Position numbers and translations under genes: made by a program. Shown one piece after another: positions 57,206 through 64,000 of a stretch of DNA of 64,000 nucleotides (positions within the stretch are counted from its first letter, which is position 1; each line of letters starts with the position of its first letter). The notes beneath the pieces were generated by a model. That model saw only the letters and a list, made by a program, of their open reading frames with translations, did no database searches and was not told the origin of the DNA. The stretch is from the NCBI GenBank assembly GCA_025642075.2, contig JAODUO010001350.1:110001-174000 (forward strand), given 5' to 3'. The stretch is from Ridgeia piscesae. Lineage: Eukaryota; Annelida; Polychaeta; Sabellida; Siboglinidae.

Positions 57206-59999
57206 TTATCGTCTCCATTGATCCTGTGATATCAAAGTTGTCGGCAGGACCCATGGATTCTGTGTTAACGTATCATTGTTTTTCTGCCACTGCCTCGGCC
57301 TGAGGGGACACTTAAAGGCCATGTTGTGTGCTGTTATTAATTGAAAGGCAAAGATGTTTACAGTCGATGCACAGCTTGGAGAGCACCGACACAAGTACGC
57401 AGCTCAGGATGAAAAATGCAACACAAGTTGATGGATTTTTTGCCATCCCGTAGACAATCAAACCGGTTTAGTGCAGATTATTTATGGTGACTGGAATTAA
57501 TTAAAGTCCAACATTATACCGTATGATAATAAACTATTATATCAAATAAATATGAATTTAAATACTTCAAACATTGGTTTGTTATGCAAGAGAAAGCTCT
57601 GATACAACTTGCTGATACACGTCAACGCTGTTTAATATAAAGAAACCCTATCATTGTAATCCAAAATACATACTGGTAGTAATGAAATTATCCATAAATG
57701 ATTACCGGTAGGCACCATAGTGGTGGAAATTATATTACCGGATTTTATTTCATATACATTTTTGGTTCGCTCGATAAAGGAAATAAAAGAATTAAGTTAA
57801 ATACCTTGCATAATGGAGTATTTGGACGAATGCACTGAATTAAAGGCACACCATTTAATTCTAAGACACACTCATTCTGTCATTAACTAGACTTGTGTAT
57901 TTAATACCTTCTAAATGCCACCAATTAATTTCCATAACAGAGCCAATAATATACTACCCCTTAGTGAGGTAAATGTTTACAAATGGTACAGGGGTCAACT
58001 CAAAAGTGTCATCACAGCAAGGAGGCAGTCAACAGGAGTCTATCTTATTCATTATCAAACACAAAGTTAGGGTTTTATTCTAAAGAGAAAATGTCACTTG
58101 TCAATGCCACTTCTCAAGGATAGTGATGAAAGATGACTATAGGAAGCCGCCTTGCCACAGTCAGGCCATTGGTGACTGCAGTAAGTATTATTTGCACAAT
58201 TATCCACATGCTGATATAAGGGCTGGTCCCGTCATTTTCCAGAGTAAAAAAATCACATGTTTAAAACCACTGCCACCTTCCAAAACACATGGTTATGGGA
58301 CATGTGACTTGTACAATCTGAAGTGATTATAAATACCAATTTACATTGATATATTTGCACTAGGGGGCACCACTGTAACAATTAATTTCTCCAAATACTG
58401 TATATGTAATGTCACCCCTCAGACTGGCTTAATATACTTTGACACTTTGTTACTGTTTCATTTGAGATCACCACTAATTAAGCTGAAGTTCCCAGCAGTA
58501 GTCTGTGAATAAACCAAATTGTTCAACGCTTTGATACGACCTTTTAATAACAGCTAAAATCTCGTTTCAATGCACAGGTATCACAGGGAATACGCACCGA
58601 GTCCCACCAATAAATAAAAATGAACCCAATGACACCCACAAAACTACCAACAAGTCACCACAAAACACATTCCATCAGTCGAAACTGTGTGAGATGACCC
58701 CTTAAACAGACCACCTATCAGCCAGTGGAGTGGCAATGAGAAAATCAATGCCAAGTCTCCTCAAACAGCAGTTTTCTTTTGTCAGATGCAATGAAGTAAT
58801 GACCAGGATAATGGTGTCCTACAGAGAGATAGCCAGGCCTGGCATGCTGCATTATCGGGGGGAAATTATTCAACTTCAAAGAATTACTGAACAATGGCCG
58901 TGTGAGACCTGATCACAGCCAGTGAGCACTGATCAATGGTGGAGAGTAAATGACAGGCCTACCTCAAACATCATACTTATTTCATGAAGCTGTGCCACTC
59001 ATAAACATCCCATGGATTTGTAACCATTTTCTGTGGATTGTGTTGAAAATAAATTCAACGCACAAATACCTAATTTCCCAGGGATCAATTCATAGAACCC
59101 GGTGATCGCCTGATATATGTCTAGTGTCGATCACAATATTTTGAATGTAAACATCACTGCTATTCCTGCCACATGAGTATGGCTGGCATACTTCGATGTT
59201 ACTCTGATACTTGTCCTGCCAATCAAGTTAGCATAAGATATTGATGCGATACTACAAATTGTAGTGTTTATCGCTGTAATTATGGCTGGTAAATATATAA
59301 ACTTAGGATGCAGTAAAACAATATGTGAAACTAATCTGTATCACTTCAGTTCCCATAACCTTAGGCACGTTAACATAATCTGGGATTTTGTTTTTTCTAT
59401 AATTATTATAATACAAATGCTATTCAGCAACACACATCTTGGAAATAATATACTGTTTTATCCAAACCATATTGTACAGTTGAAACTATTTTTATTGATG
59501 GCTTTTATTTGGCATTGTGTCATTAAACAAATAATTAAAAACATCATGACACTCAGTCTATATATGAAAGTGGTTGTGTTTAACTTGATGAAGAAAAAAA
59601 TGTTAGAAATTTATTTCACAAAATGCCATTACCTTTCAAAGGGTACTTTTATAGCTACAAAGGCCATTGCTGTCCAAAAGCCAGTACTTAGACATAGTGT
59701 CAAGTATTTTCTGCCTGTAATTCGCCAGTGTTTCACCTGACTGTTGGAGGCCAGGGAGGGAGTCTGTGGGGCCAGGCTAATGACCAAGTCATGTTCACCA
59801 GACCACATCTAAAGACAGGCACAGTCTAAGGATGGCCATTCCAGATTAGCAAGAGTTCCAAGGAGATTATCTCCCAAGACAGATCTCTCAAGAATGTACC
59901 CTGGCCTGTACGTGTAGGCTGTGGACCAGCTGAGAGCAGCCAGACTGGCTGACAGTGGGGTATGTTGGGTACCTAAGAACCAGACTCAGCTATAAATGC
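57206..59999. other. unassigned AT-rich sequence
   Basis: About 2.8 kb. The longest frame (59264-59740, plus, 158 codons) is AT-driven and hydrophobic without a family motif. A small frame at 58126-58181 ends at a GTAAGTAT donor-like site but is too short to support. Confidence 0.4.
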
Positions 60000-60018
60000 C
60001 CATACGAGTAGACATCCC

Positions 60019-61380
60019 AAACATCCCACACTCCAACACCTCCTACCACACACACTCCAACACCTCCAACCACACACACACTCCAACACCTCCTACCTCC
60101 CACACTCCAAAACCTCCTACCACCCACACTCCAACACCTCCAACCACACACACTCCAACACCTCCTACCTCCCACACTCCAACACCTCCTACCACCCACA
60201 CTCCAACACCTCCAACCACACACACTCCAACACCTCCTACCACCCACACTCCAACACCTCCTACCTCCCACACTCCAAAACCTCCTACCACCCACACTCC
60301 AACACCTCCAACCACACACACTCCAACACCTCCTACCTCCCACACTCCAACACCTCCTACCACCCACACTCCAACACCTCCAACCACACACACTCCAACA
60401 CCTCCTACCTCCCACACTCCAACACCTCCTACCACCCACACTCCAACACCTCCAACCACACACACTCCAACACCTCCTACCACCCACACTCCAACACCTC
60501 CTACCACCCACATTACAACACCTCCCACAACACACACTCCAACACCTCCTACCTCCCACACTCCAAAACCTCCTACCACCCACACTCCAACACCTCCTAC
60601 CATCCACACTCCAACACCTCCTACCACCCACACTCCAACACCTCCTACCACCCACACTCAAACACATCCTACCACCCACATTCCAACACCTCCTACCACC
60701 CACATTCCAACACCTCCTATCGCCCACATTACAACACCTCCTACCACCCACATTCCAACATCTACCACCCACACTCCAACATCTACCACCCACACTCCAA
60801 CATCTCCTACCACCCACACTCCAACACCTCCTACCTCCCACATTCCAACACCTCCTACCTCCCACATTCCAACACCTCCTACTACCTACATTACAACACC
60901 TCATACCACCTACATTCCAACATCTCCTACCACCCACATTCCAACATCTCCTACCACCCACATTCCAACATCTACCACCCACACTCCAACATCTCCTACC
61001 ACCCACACTCCCAACACCTCCTACCTCCCACATTTCAACACCTCCTACTACCTACATTACAACACCTCATACCACCTACATTCCAACATCTCCTACCACC
61101 CACATTCCAACATCTACCACCCACACTCCAACATCTCCTACCACCCACACTCCAACACCTCCTACCTCCCACATTCCAACACCTACTACCTACATTACAA
61201 CACCTCATACCACCTACATTCCAACATCTCCTACCACCCACATTCCAACATCTCCTACCACCCACATTCCAACATCTCCTACCACCCACATTCCAACACC
61301 TCCTATCACCCAAACTAGCTGTACTCCCAAACTGCCCACATTCCAACACCTCCCACCCACATATTCCAACATCACATGCC
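60019..61380. repeat. 1.36 kb array of 24-bp units (~55 copies)
   Basis: The unit is near CACTCCAACACCTCCTACCA plus CCCA. Because 24 is divisible by three, a Thr-Pro-Thr-Pro-Pro-Thr-Thr-His frame stays open for 440 codons on the plus strand, and Gly/Val/Cys frames stay open on the minus strand. Unit variants (CTCCAAAA, CATTCCAA, CATTACAA) form sub-blocks, with a repeated larger block at about 60775-60990 and 60965-61210. Not considered coding. Confidence 0.95.
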
Positions 61381-61439
61381 ACACTCTGAGACATATAACA
61401 TAATAACAACTACAATGCTTCATTTCCAAGATTTTTCAA

Positions 61440-61790
61440 TATGTCCCTAACTCCCAACACTTCAATAATTCACACACACCAACACATTCCACGCTGTAAC
61501 ATTTAATCACTCTAACACCTCCGCATTCCACCAATTCCTCATTCCATCATGTCCCACACTTAAACAATTCCTCACTCAAACACCACCTTCACTACAACAC
61601 TTGGTCAAACACCAGTCACACTTCAACACTTCCCCACTCTAACACCTCCTACACTACAACATGTCCTCAAACACCAGTCACACTTCAACACTTCCTCACT
61701 CTAACACCTCCTACACAACACTTCCTCAAACACCAGTCATACTTCAACACTTCATTACTCTAACACCTCCCACTTTGAAGCACCTGCCAC
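61440..61790. repeat. degenerate flank of the 24-bp array
   Basis: Loose AACACTTC, AACACCTCC and CAAACACCAGTCACACTTCA words continue the repeat in diverged form. One ~55 bp block is repeated at about 61606-61660 and 61670-61725. Confidence 0.75.
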
Positions 61791-62700
61791 TGTTATTCAC
61801 AGATCAGTTCAACACCAACAGTAAGCAGCAATTTGTAAATGAACTGTCAATGATACTGATCATATTGTTATTCCAGGTTGAGTAGACATTTTATGTAGTA
61901 CACCTCTATCTATGAAACAAGAATGAGTTTGTTCCTTTAGTGTCGCAACACTTTATGACCAGCCATCTGGGTATTTTTCACAATACCCCTTAGTTATCTA
62001 TCTTAACTAAAACTGTTCCATTAAGAACCATTTTTCCAGAAAGAACAAGCACTCCTTCCATAGTTAATGTATATTCACCAATATCCATAGTAATTTCCTG
62101 TTGTACTTACTGGACCGACCACCTTACAAGAAGAACTGCAAACCCCAGACCACTGACAAGTGACAAGTGGGACTTATTGATTCGATGGGAGCTTTCGTCA
62201 AGCAGTTTGTCCTGTCACTAAGAAACTGCAAACAATCTTGCATTAGCTCAGGGTAAGCATGACAAACATGTTAGTTATCGCCCGGATTACATGGCTGGGT
62301 ATTGTTGCTAGACGGTGTACAGTTTATTGTTTTGGTTTAAGCAGAGTAATTACAAAACGTTTGCACAAATGTTCAACTCTGACATCTCAATTACCTTCCA
62401 AGCTGTCATTTATGTCTGTTGTCTGATGAACTATCACGTGTTGCTCAAAGTCAGTTTAAAGAGATGTAGTCAGTTTGTTTATGTCATAAGGTGTTCTCCA
62501 AAACTGATAATGTTTCAATGGCAAAACATTAGCATGATAGATCAGGACAATTATGTTATTATACATAACACTATGAGTATGACATTATACAAAGGTCTGA
62601 TATCATGATTTCATAAAGATCAAAATACCCTGCTCCCAATATTATTTTGTCAATGTTACCTCCTTAAATAGTGGCAGTATGAGCAAGTTGGTGTGTGCGT
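61791..62700. other. unassigned sequence
   Basis: No gene recognised. A 97-codon frame at 62315-62608 has no motif. Confidence 0.4.
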
Positions 62701-62729
62701 GCATATGCTATGCATGCATGCATGCTGCA

Positions 62730-62777
<48 letters not shown>
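62701..62777. repeat. (GCAT)n/(GCGT)n microsatellite
   Basis: ATGCATGC units followed by 12 GTGC units. The left part is self-complementary. Confidence 0.93.
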
Positions 62778-64000
62778 ATGCATGTGTGAATGCAAGCTTA
62801 TGGCTATTGGTTTTACTGCAACAGCTGTCTGCCTTATGGAGGAAAATGTAGGTCAAAAATGGAAAAAATCAATAAATAAAACCGATTGTGCCTATTAGCA
62901 AACACCATTACCTAATGGGATCAGCGTCAGTTAAAATGACATAAACCATTTGGTATGACGGAATGTAGGAATTGCTCCTGTGATACAAAAAATTATGGGA
63001 TTTGGAAAACACCCAGGTACCACCAGAAGTTGTACTACATGAAATAATTAAGGGCACCAAATGAACTACGCATATTTACATGTACAGGAAAGAAAACCAT
63101 GTCAAAAGAGTGGCAGCCTATTGGAAAATATGTGTCTACCTGTGTATAACTCATATTTATATCACAATTTAATTACCATAACAGCATCAACACTTACTTG
63201 TTATGTCACATTTTATATCAACATTTACAATGTGACTATAAGTAAAAGTGCATTTAGTAAAGTACCTGTCGTTAAAATATTATCAATACAGTTACATTTA
63301 GTTTGATCAGGCTTGTTAGGTACCTTTAGAACCAGACTGAAAAGCATTTGTCATTGCGCAATATTATCATTTTTTGTCAAACTACTTCTGTTGATTTTGT
63401 CACGGAAATTGGAACTGGTCAATACAAAGTCTATCTTGACAAGCCAGCATGTCGCAGTTGACAAAATGTATTTGACTGTTGTCTTCTATGTATGTATAAG
63501 TAACATGAATCACTGTACAGCTGTATTCACTTCAGTGTCTCTTGAATATCAGACGTAGTTTTGATATGGGTGTTGTTTTGAGATGTCCCCCAAATGACAG
63601 ATGAAGCTGTCTCTCTCCTGTAGCACCTTCTAAGTGGGTTATCTTAACAGCAGATCCTTGCTTCCCAACAATTTGAGGCTATTTTCTGATCACACCTATC
63701 TTCATAGTGTAGAAGTGATCGGGTATCACAGAAGGAACTGTTAATCCAGTGATGTTCTCACATAATTTTAACCCAGTTATCACCCTTTGGTCTGTTTTAA
63801 ATCAATACGAGCAGGTCTGGTTAGTGTACTGATCCATGTACTAATAAAAATATGGAAAATCTATATGACCTTTTCTAATTAATTTAAAGAAAATGCATTT
63901 GCAAAACAATTAACACAATTACGTTCTCAACTTGTTATTCACAACAACAATTTCAGTTAAAAAAATCACTACTTTGTAAGAAATACGAAAGATGGTGGTA
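62778..64000. other. unassigned sequence
   Basis: About 1.2 kb with two 81-codon plus-strand frames (63061-63306, 63313-63558) and no recognised motif. Confidence 0.4.

Noticed and set aside
59264..59740. 158-codon plus-strand frame
   Set aside because: AT-rich, hydrophobic and Ile/Leu/Lys-heavy, with no motif, signal peptide logic or splice context. Consistent with chance in AT-rich DNA.
60043..61033. Minus-strand Gly/Val/Cys-Trp repeat frames of 200-347 codons
   Set aside because: Antisense of the 24-bp array, produced by repeat periodicity.

Overview
This window is nuclear DNA of an animal. It shows a spliced bilaterian gene with 13-14 recognisable exons, two LINE retrotransposons, a tRNA-derived SINE, several palindromic (foldback/MITE-like) elements, and a very large load of micro- and minisatellites. 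Nothing bacterial or viral was seen. A marine invertebrate, possibly a mollusc, fits the LINE/SINE mix and the repeat richness, but the taxon is inference.

Layout. 1-10,000 is repeat territory: a ~1 kb (TTCG)n array, a ~470 bp (CCG)n array, TA dinucleotide arrays, one tRNA-like SINE (3745-4041), a second (TTCG)n array, two copies of one foldback family (6823-7062 partial; 9595-10036 complete with candidate target duplication) and an unrelated 160 bp palindrome (8095-8254). 10,269-13,144 is a young, 5'-truncated LINE on the minus strand with a ~956-codon open frame and a 12 bp target duplication. 14,574-~16,927 is a second, CR1/L2-like LINE on the minus strand: it keeps ORF1, the endonuclease and its 3' hairpin plus decamer tail but has lost the reverse transcriptase.

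19,313-36,543 (minus strand) holds the main gene, a homologue of the vertebrate SRCIN1 (p140Cap) / KIAA1217 (sickle tail) family of scaffold proteins. Thirteen exons join in phase (3,180 nt; 1,059 codons plus stop) and an additional in-phase 60 bp cassette exon is proposed. In order they encode the conserved AIP3-like domain, a disordered Ser/Pro linker, a coiled-coil core and a Pro-rich C-terminal exon. The N-terminal exons were not found. One intron is of GC-AG type.

36,600-64,000 lies upstream of the first exon found. It is dominated by tandem arrays: a 26-bp-class CCAAT-containing repeat, a 3.4 kb 30/32-bp minisatellite, a GA-rich tract, (CGGT)n, a pyrimidine tract with higher-order structure, a 1.8 kb 31-bp array fused to a 1.3 kb 34-bp array, and a 1.4 kb 24-bp array. 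Two plus-strand candidate exons (41,233-41,441; 44,310-44,501) and a CpG-rich island (56,690-57,205) are the only possible genic signals there. Long open frames inside the tandem arrays are composition artefacts, not genes. No undescribed defence or metabolic system was found. The best leads are the exon-derived repeat array in an intron, the internally deleted LINE, the foldback family and the composite satellite blocks.
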